Assembly: GCA_003118195.1 (NCBI GenBank)
Contig: BEXV01000600.1
Location: 33,232-97,231 of the forward strand
Length of the DNA: 64,000 nucleotides
Source: Hemicentrotus pulcherrimus
Lineage: Eukaryota > Echinodermata > Echinoidea > Camarodonta > Strongylocentrotidae
Reading direction: 5' to 3'
The notes beneath the pieces are model-generated. The model had not been told where the DNA came from. It saw only the letters and a list, made by a program, of their open reading frames with translations, and ran no database searches. Position numbers and translations under genes: made by a program. Positions 12,729 through 26,400 of the stretch are shown piece by piece; the first letter of the stretch is position 1; each line of letters begins with the position of its first letter.

Positions 12729-14370
12729 CTGCACCAAAATTAAATAAAGACAATATTATTAACTCCTCGTAACAGTGTTTATACATGTATAATAGAGTGC
12801 GTATGAAGAAAAAAAAGTATACACAACTTCGGTAGCTTGTAATTAATGATTCATAATTAGTGTGATCTTGCAACCTATTCACACAGAATATGATCTACGA
12901 TACATATCTGTAAATTTGGCGGCACTAGCACGTTATTTTCATTATCCCTATCAATTCTATCTACCAGTATTTGCTTTTAAATGTTAATACAAAACTGCTG
13001 GAAATGATTTCATCTAAAAGAGTCATGCAACTAAAACTAATAGTTATTATGAGATAATGACAAGTCTGACAGCAATATCAGAATGTTGGTTGACTTACGT
13101 AGGAGGTTTGTACTCGTCAAATGCCCCATCATCCTTCAGTGGTGTGCTTTCAATGTCTTTGTTGAGCTGCTTCTCTTTGTCAGACACTGAAATGAACAAT
13201 CCAAGAAAATTAATTGAGAAAATGATGAAAATGTTTGTTGCTAAAATGACTTGTAGAGTGATTATGATTCATTATAATTGTGGTTTTATTCATGCATCGG
13301 AGAAACGAGCTGACATCGATCTGGGGATGCATGATTTGAATAGGATCCGAAATGACTTTGATATAGCTATGCTGCAATTCCCATACGTTTTAGGGGAAAC
13401 GAATCGACAAGCAAAGGCCCAAGAAAATTATGGACATGTACAAGATGTCAAATTTCCTGCGTTTCTACTCCATTTCTCAACATCTAACCGGCATCAAGAC
13501 AGAATCAAAGTGACATTGAAATTAAAAGGCTAACTTTTGAACTAAGAATGCATTTTAGGTTAGAAATGCATGGGAAACTCATGTATTTGGAAAAAAATCA
13601 AGAAACAAACTGACATATAAATGACAAAGTTTTGGTGTGATCTAGGCATTTAAATGGCAAGGCTTTATGAATATGGGCCTGATGTATAGTTATACCGTTG
13701 CACAACTTAATGAGAGAGAGAGAGAGAGAGGGAGAGAGAAAACAACAGCCCGGCTCAAACTCTTTGAAGGGATGAGTTGAAATAGCTATACTGGTACTTT
13801 ATGTTTTCAAGAGACTGCTTTGATAGGGGAGCTTTGATAGGGAAGGGGGTATATAACGGGGGTAAGTTGGGGGTAACAGGGGTGAGGTGGGGATGCCTGT
13901 GTGACTTACCATTGTATTTGCCTCCCTTCTGGCTCTTGATGATGCAGATGATAAGCAGGATGAGGATGAGAAGGATGATGATGCAGATGAGGATGATCAT
14001 CCAGGTACCCAAGATGAAACCATCGTCAGCCAACGCACCTGCACAGTTACAAAGATAATATTGACATTACATTATCGTCATTTAATACAATGCTGGGAAG
14101 GGTAATAATATCCTGCATACTGTTTGATAGAAGTTACAGATATCAGGCTTTGTTACTTCAGAAATGAAATGATGAATAAAAACAAAATGAATTGGAGAGA
14201 TACAATAAGAGAAAGAAAAAGAGAAAAGAAAGACAAAGGTAGGGATAATGTTTGGAGTTGTGGAGAAAGAAATATAGGGAGAGGATCAGAAAGAGAGAGA
14301 CAGAGAGAGGGAGAGGGAGATATATAGATTCAGAGAGAGAGAGAGATTGATAGATATATAGAGCGAGAAT

Positions 14371-14436
<66 letters not shown>

Positions 14437-17400
14437 TGTTGTGCAGTGAAAAATAGACAAACAGAAAGGGAAAGAGAGGAGAGTATGGCATTTGAGGTAA
14501 GGGAAATATAATTAAAAAAAACATAAAACTATAAAATATTCATGTGTAAGATTCAAGTCAACGTTTAAGTAGCAAAACGTATTTAAAAAAAAAGAAGATT
14601 CTGACCATTCTACAGTACATGCCAATGGAAGCAACTGGCACATGACACACATCTAGTTTACATAGTAATGCTACGGGGAGAAAAAGCCCAACAACCTTCC
14701 ACGCAGGTTGCGCAAACACAATTAAGTCCAACGTTTACCCCCATCCTATGGTTCACACTGATGTCTGTCAAAATTGCTACAGTTGAATTGGAAAAGAAAA
14801 CCTCTCAAGAGCAACTCCGGGGACAATCCCTTACTGTTGCTAGGCGACACACCTGATGAAGTTTTGATGAGTAGTTTGTGCAATTGCGCTGATGTCGTGG
14901 GCAAACATTTCAATCCTAATTGGTTGGATGACTTTTGGAATGGCAGGATGAACTTGAGATTTCCATGGTATCTTACTTGAAAATACATTATATGGCCAAA
15001 CAATTGATTTACACAATACATTCTTTTCCTATCGAGTCTGGCTGCAGTGTCTATTTATCAAGAATATAGAAAACCTGTTCATACATCAAGATGTTTTTGT
15101 TTTGTTTTATCAGATAATCCTTGTAACCAATTAAGCCAAAACAACGAGGAAATACACTATATCTCAAATGAAAATACAACATGCAATTTACATCGTATGA
15201 AAAACTTGCTAAAATACTGGAACTAAATTCATTAAAAAAAAAAAAATGTAAAAGCCCAGCAGTCCTACAATTTTAACTAACAGTAAATTAATTCTATTTA
15301 CAAAATATGTCTCAGTTTGATGTTGGTAATTGCTTGCAAATGGTAGAAACTAGGTTTAGAAGGTATAATCATCTGCAAGACATTTACCTGTGCCTGTTGT
15401 CTTGAATTCTGTTGTAGTACTGACAGTGCTGCCCTCTTGGTTTGTAACACGCAATCGTGCCACGTAGGTAGTTGATGATTCCAGTCCGCTTACCATGATG
15501 AGGTCTTGGTCTAGAACGTCAGACTGTTCAGAGCTTGTGTACTCCCCTGTGTCGTCAGCTATTTAAAAAGAATTGAGAATGATACCGAGATAAATTAGAT
15601 GTGTGGCATTAAACATACCCAGTTTGAAAAACGTGAGACAAGAAGTTGGATTATTGTATTGCCTATCATCTGTATTTGGCAAATGATGCAAGTTAACTGA
15701 TTATCATGTTGCAGAAAGAATACAAAAATGTGATATTGATATGTATTATTACCTCTATTTCTCTCACACACATGGTAGTAAAATACATGGAATTAATCGT
15801 GTGTGTCGTTCAATGTCAGGGTTAATCAACATTCCATACTCCTAACCTTACATTCACCTTACAACCCATAAACACAAAGCAAAGAATTCTTCATTTTCCT
15901 CTCAGCCCACACAACAAACATCAACAAAAACTCAGTCATCATTGTCTAACCAATCTAAAGAAGCAAAATTTAAGAGATATCATACTAGCGATTCATTTAT
16001 TCTATCCAAGTCTGATTCTGGAGTGATCAGGCAAGAATATTTATTAATCTTCTCTCAAAGGTTATCTAGAGGTTAGCGTGAATACCTTAAAAGACATCAA
16101 CAACACCGTCTATTTTGTCCAAGCTACCATTTTATGGGGTCATATAAGAAATAAGTCATTATTGACTCTAGGCCCGTCTTCACTATCTCGAGATTGCCAA
16201 CTATCCAGCTATTTTGAACTATCCCGATCGCAAACTATCCAGCTATTTGCGTCTTCATTAGACCGAAGTGGCAAATTAGCTGGATAGTTGGTCGGGATAA
16301 TATCCCAAGATATCTCGGTCTAGTTTGCAAAATATCCTTCTATTTCCCAACTAGCGGGATAGTTCGCGACCGTCTTCATTAGACCGAAGTACGGAGTGAA
16401 TTATCCCGATCCCATCATGCACAACGATTTCCGGTTCGCACATACGAGCTATACCGCTCAGCGCGCTAGTACAACCACTGACCTCGAGCCTGCCTCGAGT
16501 AAACACGGAAAACCGCAAACTAGACCGAGATATCTTGGGATATTATCCCGACCAACTATCCAGCTAATTTGCTACTTCGGTCTAATGAAGACGCAAATAG
16601 CTGGATAGCTTTCGATCGGGATAGTTCAAAATAGCTGGATATTTGGCAATCTCGAGATAGTGCAGACACACCTTTTGTGAGCAGATGCCGGTTTCAATAA
16701 ACTTTGAGACTAATTGAATTAAATGGCCTTGAAAGCATTGTTTGTGTGAATAATTTATGACACTCTTTGTCAATAATTTTCATCTGCAAAATAGGGGTAT
16801 TCAATTCTAAATTCACAATGAAAACAAAGTGCTACCGATCGCAATGTATAAAATCAACCAAAAAAAAAAAAAAAGTGGAAATAAAAAATGAATGTGTAAT
16901 GTCCTCTATATGAACTTAAGTTTATCAAATTCACTGTGAAAAAAATAATCATCATCAAATGGTGTACACTTAACAAATTGATCTTTGTGGGTCGGTTGAA
17001 TTTGCGCTGCATTGCACTGTCTAATTATATGTGATTATAGTGAACTGTGTAATGAGTCTACAGGAAAGTGTTACAGTTCGTACATGCCATCAAAAATTAT
17101 AATTTTTGTTGAGGCTTTGGAACTGCAAGGGTGACCATATATTGTAAGCACACAAATCAAAATGTTAATGAATGAGAGTGCATATATGAACCAGCATTAT
17201 TCCAAATTAGGGAAGATGATTAAGTGGATATAAATAAATTGATCATCAATACTGTTGACAAATTAAACAGTACATGCCATCATAAATAAAGATAATATCC
17301 TCATACAATTGATCATTATGTCCAGATAAGCACCTTTATTTATCCTCTACTGTAACACTGGTACCAGTATAGAACTATAGATTATGGAGAAAAAATGAAT

Positions 17401-20400
17401 TGATAATGTAAACAATTTGGCACCGATTCATTTTTGTTGTTGGACTGAGCACATCTGTGTTTGTTGGTATGTCTATATTTAGTGAGTATCTTTTGCGAAT
17501 ACAAGATTACAGTACAGCAATGTTATCCAGATCTGTGACAATACAGTCACATCGCACTTGTTTTCAGTTACCTAACAAATAGTTTATTTATTACTTTACA
17601 TGCAATTACATTTAAAAATATTAAGTAAACAGATGAAATGCTAAAAACAAGTTTTAAACAAATTATAAGCAAGAAAGGCAATAAAAAGCAGAAGAATATT
17701 CATAAATCCTAAATCCACATCATAATCATATCTAATGCTTGCTATTTCGTCCCCTCTATTCACGCCATCTGCGCACAGTTTCCTCTCAAAGTTATTACAA
17801 TGTGTTGCTTCACCAATCCATCTTTCAACAGTGAAAGCCATTCTTTTGTAACAATATCTATTATGAGTGGAGTGCGGAGCAATTATGCCACGTTCAGCGA
17901 GAAGGAAGAGGAAGGGGGGGGGGGGGGGGAAAGAAGGGATCGGACCATCAATTCATCCTTGGAAACAACATCATATCTTCATGTAATGAGACTGGTGGTT
18001 AAAAGCCTACGCCAGCTAGACAAAAGGCATGGATTTCAACTGAATTAGATTCTATTCAATGTGTAATTAAGAAGAGGATGATACACTTCATGAATGCATT
18101 CAGTGATGTGCGGGTCAAGAGCCAAAAAGAAGATATGGGGCACCTCAGTAAGGTGTGTTCATACATCCAAGGATTTAACGCTCTATGCCAATATCCACAT
18201 AGTATGAACTGCTCTCCAGTTGTCCTATATAAATTATGGAAAGGGTGAAATGTTGCTATGCCGCAAGGAAGACATTGTTAGTTGAGAAACAGAAGGGTGT
18301 TAACTCTGTATTAAGGTATAGGACTTAATGCCCTTCTTACTCCTGTCAGACAAAATGTTGCACCTAGAACAGGCATATATGCAGCTTCAGTGCTACATGT
18401 ATTACATGTAGGTTAAAGTTGTTGTGTACATATATCAACTCTGGTACTTTGCAATGTCCGATGAGAGAAGGTGTTAACTCAATGTAATATGGTATTAGAA
18501 TAATGTCCTTTTGGTTTTCAGTAGAAGATATACCAATCAAAATATGCAAACACATTGATTATCAGTGTTCTTTCAGCTCAAACAATGTCTACTTGAGATG
18601 TAAGTTAGTATACAGGTAGAGTACTTGAACACCTTCATATGAACAGAGAGTCAAGCATTGCATGTGGGTGGATGTTTGTGAAGGTAATTATTTGATAAAG
18701 AGGATTGTGTACAGCTCGTGTTCAGGATAAACAGGCGGACAATAAAGGCACTTCTCAATGAGAGAGAGGGATGCACTATTACAGGTCTCTTGAAAAGTAG
18801 GTCTGCCTTTGATATAAGCATGCTTTTAATTGTAGATCTGATGTCAACATCAGGGGACATAGCATATCATGAATGCATGTCAAAATGTCTGCTTTTTTTC
18901 TCTGTAGCTGGTTGAGGATCAACAGCACCAACTGCCTCCTTTTTCTTTTCTTTTTTTCCCCCTTTTTTTTTTGGGGGGGGGGGAGAGGGAATATGGTAAG
19001 TAACTAAATGCTAATAACTTTTCCCCAAGACATATTCTATAAACTCCCATAAGGCTTAGAATTGTAAGGATAATCCTTATATCTTACTTTGATGGCCATA
19101 ATACCCTTGCAAGATGGTTTTACCAAGGTAAGCTTGATGTTTACAGCTTTCATTGTACCATACGGTATATCATTATGATGCTTACAACCAACATGCAGAG
19201 CATTCATGCTTTACTAATGGCACCTAACATTGTATACAGTGTGGAATGGGTGTGATACATGTATGATCTTTGGCATTACACCAGCATCTAGTCACACTAT
19301 CATGTACATGTATATAAATATACCACCATCTATATTACACCCTCTCCATACCCCCTCCCTTTCCTTTCCCTTCCCACAATCCCACTAACCCCAAACATTT
19401 ATACCCTAAGCTCTAGTCTCACAATCATCTATAGGTTCTACGCGAACTATACTTTTATCTCTTTATTCATACATCTCACTGTTCCCCTTCTTCTTACCCC
19501 AAAGCTATGCGAGTGCAAGTTTCTCAATCATCTATATACACACCACCATCTACACTTCCATTTTCATTACCACCATCATCACAATACCCCCTTCTCCACA
19601 CCCCCCTCTCCGCTCTTACCCCTTAGCACTGTACATGTCTCCCATGTTGAATTACAACCTTGGTTCATACCATGCATACCAACGGGATGAAGCGATGGGA
19701 TGAGCTTCTCATAGTATGTATGTCACTGTAGCTATCCAATGTGTTAGACAGGTCTAGATGTACTTTGCATGCTGAACGACCTATACCGTGAACATGTCAT
19801 GTCATAGCTTAATGCACATAAACAAACAAAGATACATCAATCTAATGGCTGTGTGGTATTTGTTTGTCATATGGCTTTGATTATTTCCTCATTGATCTTA
19901 TTTCCTTATTGATACAGTTTTCACCAAGAAGTTTTTCGAGATTTTATCCTGTGAAAGCAGGGGAGGGTAGGCTCTACTAATCAAATCATATAGCTTGCCG
20001 ACTTTATTATCCACATTGTATTAGCTAATCCAATATTCAACATTTAAGGTTATATAATCGATTAGGTTTATGTAAACAGCAAATATTCAATTTTCAGTAG
20101 GCCACTGAATCCACATCAGCCTAAGATAGTGAAGAGAATTACTCAAGATGTCAGATATGTAAAATATATTTGCAACTCTACACACATTTTGATGATTTCT
20201 TCCCACCTACTTGATGATATTCCATATATGCTATATTTTTAAAAACTATATCGTGTTTGTGAAATTTTGATACAGGAAATGCAACACAATAAAGGCATTA
20301 AATTTGCAGAATATTTTGCACTGCACCGATGAAGAAGGTAAAGAAATCCTGCTCAGTTCGTTTACACATTGACATTTCAGAGACAAAGAGGAGAGAAGAT

Positions 20401-23400
20401 TTAGAACAAAGCAAATATCTGATATAAGCTACAAATTGGTGTCATCGCCATTCCATCTGGCCTTATAATACCCCAAGACTAGATAACAGATGAGGAAGGC
20501 GTGTGTTCCTCCAGGGCTTGTCTGTGAGACAGATTGTTGAAATCACACGCCGGGAGCTCATCACATGGATAAACGAGTAATAAATGTTCCGCTCATGTTA
20601 CAATTATACCGATTATCATTTCATCTCATATGCTGGCTGGCTGCTAAAAAATTGGTCGTTACTCTATTACTCCGCTCGTAGTTATTTGTCTTTTCTTAAT
20701 CGGTTTTGCCATTGGGTTGAAAACATGGGTCAGTCTCGTGATTATCGGCTGCATCAATAAACTGGAGTGTTAAATATCTCATGGGTTTTTCACAATACAG
20801 ACAAAAAAAGTAAAGTGATTGTGCTCTAGTATAAAGAAGATTCACCTCACAAAACGATTGGAGGACTATTCATGGGTAGCTTTACTCTAATGATGGTGCT
20901 AGTGTTTAATGAAGTATACACTAATATGACCCACTAGCAATCTTACACCTAACCATCTGTTGGAAAATTAAGAGTGTGTTAATCACATTATATTACTAAA
21001 GACAAAGAGTAAGTGTACTACTATACAATGATTAACCCTTAACCTCAAATCTCTGGCTTTCTTTTTTCACAAAACTAACTGCCTCGCTCTTATGAATCCA
21101 CCTTTCTAGTGAATTGCAATACAAATCTTAATTTCTGTCATGAAAGGTGTTTGATTTAAACCGGTATAAGTGGGAAACATACTAGTGCTTACCTAAGAAA
21201 AAAATGACGTATTCTGTCGAATACACACAGTATTGACTCGAAAAATACAAAATTAAAAAAAAAATCAAGCTACCTGCGTAAAAGGAAATTGCTTATGCTT
21301 CCACTATTCACTATTAATTTTTGACAAGACAGTGCTGGATAGATGAGTAGAGATGAGCATAAAGACTTGGTCCCAGGGGTAAATTCAAGATTCATCCTCC
21401 AAACTGACGTAGCAAAGTTTGTAACCGGATGCCGTTTTATAGCATTCATTTGTTTGCATGCCACAAGCTGAGCTATTCAGGCTCCTTTTTAACGCCGTGC
21501 ATCAGCTCCTCTCGTACAGGCGCACACACCCAAGTCATCTAAAATGTCCGCCCGCGGTCATCGTCATCATAATATCTTTGTGTCATAACAAACGACTGTC
21601 AGGCATGCATATGAAGGACCTGCACACACTCCAAAGCTAATTTCGATAGTGAGCAATACAAACTGGTGATCTCCAATCAACAAAGATCTATCGCAGATTC
21701 TACGTAGCGTTATGAACTCCCCCCTGATCACCCTCATCCTGTGCCTGGTTTCAGCTATTTAAGAGCGATTAATGAAAGCAGCAGGCTGGAATGTATAGCC
21801 TACAGATATTGACACATATTTTAAATAAAAGCTAGAACCTCAGCTGAACCTCATGGTGGACAAATTGTGACTTACAATGCTACTATACAGTGCACGCGAC
21901 ATTGAATGCATCTAGGTGAACATCTGCATTGCCCCCACTGGGTAATAAGGGTATTCAATATGAATTAATCAATTCCCACATAATTTCATAAAATTCCATA
22001 AAAAGATAGTTTTCTATGTAAACTGCCCCCCTCCCCAAATATCTCCCTTTTGCCAAGTACATGCACCAGTATTAATACTCTTCATACAGATGACAAGGCA
22101 CCTTGTAATTACATTGTAGCTCTTTACATTGTCAATATGAACAGGGTAGAGATCTATATATGCCTGGACAAAATATGAGGGTCCCCTGCTATCACGTTCT
22201 CGAAGTGCCCTCCACAAAATGTTGTCTCAAGCGTTTCGGCTTGCCTCATTGATGCCGAGACACGACCTCCGACCTTTAGGTAGGATACTAGCTTTGTGGC
22301 AGCATATGATACTCCCTGCTAGAGTGGTGTAATGTTATCTCTCTTAAAGAGTGGATTAGGAGTAGGAAGGTATTATGTAGTTGCTAATCAACAATGTCAA
22401 AGCCAATTTCTTTTGGCTGCTAAAGAATGGATGCTAGGAAACGAGGAAGAGGAGAGTGCATGGGTATTAAAGGGTAAATGGAGAGGAACTGATTTGGAAG
22501 GATAAACAAAGAAACAAAATATATTTTTACTCTCTGAGGGACCTTTTGAATGATATACTGAATAAGACAAAAAAAAATAAACATATAAACAAGCAATATC
22601 TATTGAAAGAAATAAAATAATTAGAAGAAAGAGGTTTCTAAATCTAAACTTTGATTATGGGTTGAACAACTTTAAATGGTGTAAAACATACAATTTTCAA
22701 CTCTTATACTAATCCATTGACTCCTAAACTCTGTCCCGTCTCAATTTCCTACTCTTATCTAGTTCCCGAAAGCAAGGTTAAATGACCCAATCCAAGATTC
22801 TTAAATTCTTCCTATAGCTTGTGCTTAAAAATAACCTCACTGATATAAAATACACAAGTAAATGTGAAATGTATAGATTAACAGTGCCATATGCTTTCTA
22901 CTGTAGATATAGAGTTACTGGTAACATAAAATAAACATGTCCTCCTAAAAAACAGCAGAAATTTCAGTCATGGTTTGTAATCAACAATACTGAACATTTT
23001 TTTTTTCTTCCATCAAAGCAGATTAAGTAGATAATTTGATGTGTTTTTTTAATAATGATGTCTGTGGCAAAACCAATGTTGCAACACAATATACCTTATT
23101 GTCTGGCAAGAGCTAGAAAGGGTACTCACTTTATTACAGTTCATTTTTTCTTTAAAGATGATAATTTGATAAACTTTGGCAGTTACATCCCCCTCCCCCC
23201 AAAAGAGAGTTAAAAACAAAAGGAGAGAAAAGCTCAATATCCTTCACATGATGTCTGATAAGAAGCCGAATTAAAAAACATTATAGCTTTGAAATCTAGC
23301 AAGGCCTAGTTTCAGTAAATTACATAGATGGCACATAACACATCACATTGCTATATAGATACGCTGAATTAAATCATCGGAAGAAGCAATAATCAAAAGC

Positions 23401-26400
23401 AGCATGGGTTTGACGCATCGGTCACATGCATTGCGTGTTGCCACGACGATTCAAATGATCTACATCGACGTTGCCGCCGCGGCTCCTTCGGTAATTGGGC
23501 ACAAAATTAAAAGGCAAGCGCAGTGCATATGATGTGTGTAGACATGAGTTTTACATATACGGTACACATGCATAGGAAGGAAATGGCTCAAATTTAGTCA
23601 GCTGGAAGAAAATGATGAAATGATGTAGCTACTATGATTCATATGATCACACCCAATGCATGAATTCACATAAACACATTGAATGTACATCATTTTTGTT
23701 GCATAAAAATAAAGAGGGCTGATTAAAGTAAAGTCAAACGCACGTCAGTAAGTTTTCTCTATCATTTGAAGCTGTTAAGGTCTCATAAAATCAATGTATT
23801 GAAGAGTGCATGCATGCCCATTTATTGCTCATGACACACATCTTTCAGGCATCTTTCAGCAGTAATGAAATATTCCACAATTAAAACAATCAACTTTTTA
23901 TTTTTACGCGAGAGAAGCAATCGCTAAGATAATGATATCACCATCTGCATACAGGAGCTTAATTTCTCAATGTCTTTCTAACCTCAGATGGGAAAACAAA
24001 ATTAAGAGGTATGTATTTTTTAACACTGCCTGGAGCAGGTCATTAAAACTTGATCAGTTAACCGCACTCTACTTGCACTCTACTTGCTTTCCCAGGTGAA
24101 CTAATTCCCTCTATCAATTTAACAGACAATATTACAACCTCAAAATAAATCCTTAACTGCTAAATCATGTTTAACATAATATAGAAGATATTAATTGGCT
24201 CATGATCTTTATGCTTTTAAATCATCAATAATGTGTCCTTTGAATGAACAGTATTGCTTTGAAGCGTTGTCTTTGACCGGCGAATCCTGAATAGATAAGT
24301 GATAGCAAACATCACCCGCAGTGCAGGCCATCCCTGGAGTACAGATGTGCCTCTGACTGCATCAACGTCACAAGACGTCTGGTATCTATTTATCAGAACG
24401 GCACACTTTAAAGCAATGGTAGAAGACAAGCCAAAACCGGTAGCTAAGACTCACCATCAATCTAAATCCACCTCAATTTGGATCAAGAGTTTCACCCATG
24501 TTGACTCAGTTTTTGCCCATTTGCTGTGATTTGGTATCTAACCAGAGACAGGTCACTTTGAAATTGACTTTCTGATGGACATGGTGACCCTGCAATGCAG
24601 AACCTGTATTGCTATACTTTTTTGATGACCCATACTTGCATTTTCCCAATTAAGTGATTGATGCAGTCCTGATTCTCAATGCATTGTCATTACTTAAGCC
24701 TTTCTCCTCCTCCTCTTATCTAATGCAGTATTTTTGGAGCTTTCAATAATAATCACCATAAGTCTTCTTTCATGACCCACTTTCCTTTAACATACAAAGT
24801 CAATTTTTCTGTAGTGATGCCATTTTCATCAGAATTCTGACGAAGATGAAGCTATAAACAATCAGGAATTTGTCCTGTTCCCATGGTTAAAATTAGCTTT
24901 AAACTTCACATGGCTGTCTTTCCCATTCCCTCCTTTCTGGTCCATTTTCAGAAATATATATGGGTCAACAAAATAATGCACAGATCTATATACGATACTC
25001 TTACTCTGCAAGTTGGAATGATATATATCAAAGCTAAAGAGCTATCAACTTCAATTAGGATTCTTTGGCCTCCATGGTCCAATTCGCTCTCCTATACCTC
25101 TTCTCATTTTGTGTAAAGAAGAATAGTAATTAGGATCTTGGAATCTAAATTGGCTAGGTTCACCTTCACATGCCCTGTATCATGGAGCATGGGACTAAAA
25201 CTCACCAGATTAATCCTGCCATAGATAGATCAATGGAATAGTATTTATATCACTTGAATATCACGTATGCCTTCACATATAAATACAGCTGTTATTTCGG
25301 TGGCTATCTCTTTACACATTTCAAGAGCACTTAATATGAAAATTTAAAAAATCAATAAAATCTAAATTGCATGCTGGTGTAGGTTTAGAAAAAGCAGCAG
25401 CAAGAAGACTGTGAAGAAGTGTTCTCTAGCATATAACATAACCATGGTATATACCATACGCCAAGTTTCATATATTCTTTGTACCAGTGACGGTACTACA
25501 AAGTATCACTACAGAAACTGACTATCGCTTTGTGACATAAACATTCTCCCAGCAAACTACATTCAGGATTTTGATCATACATTGCACATCTAATTATCTA
25601 ATAAATGGATGCAATTTCCTCTATATCAAGAAAATTGTGTCATCCATATAAGCTATTGTTATGGTGATAAGAAAAAGCTTGGATGTGGGTACTAGCAATT
25701 GAATGTGTGCTTGGATCGAAGAAAATTGGAAGCTTAAATTCAATCAAGACAATGTATTAAGCTTGTCTTGCACAAGGAAACATACAAAAGGAGATTACTT
25801 GGTAAAGAGTTCTTCAAATTTCAATTACCATCAGCAGATTTGATAACAAATGTTCATAATATCATGTCATCTTACTGTGGAAGATGGAAGGAGATGAGAT
25901 GACATGCTAGTCTAGCTTATTTGTATACTTTCAAGATATCAAAGCGTTTGAAGTGCATTTTGTGAATACAACCAGTGATAGGTCAATAGAACATCAGACT
26001 TACTACTTTTAACTTTCACATTTCTCTTAAGAGTACTATTCAACTATAATAAAATCAGTCCTCAAGTTTGTGGGAAGCAAGATTATAATATTCACAGAGG
26101 AATTACTCCAGACCTCTTGTTATGATGATATCTGTGATATTACCATAGAGCCTTTTCTACCACATACTATACTTGTATAATTCATTCAAAGTGAAGACAA
26201 TAAGAATGGATAAACGTTAAGGGATGTTTTTGTTGTTGTGGTATCTATGAAAAAACCATACACATTACTGCTACTTTAATCTTTAAGAAACATGTGAAAT
26301 TTTATTTAATATCTTTAAAGTAGGTCCGATTCACACCTATTTCAAAGGGGAGCTTCACACTTCTCTAATGACTGATATTGGAGCATGTGATGTTTATATT

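Noticed and set aside
13057..13533. Plus-strand 158-codon open frame, the longest in the window
   Set aside because: It runs antisense over exon 22 and into intron; the translation has no recognisable domain.
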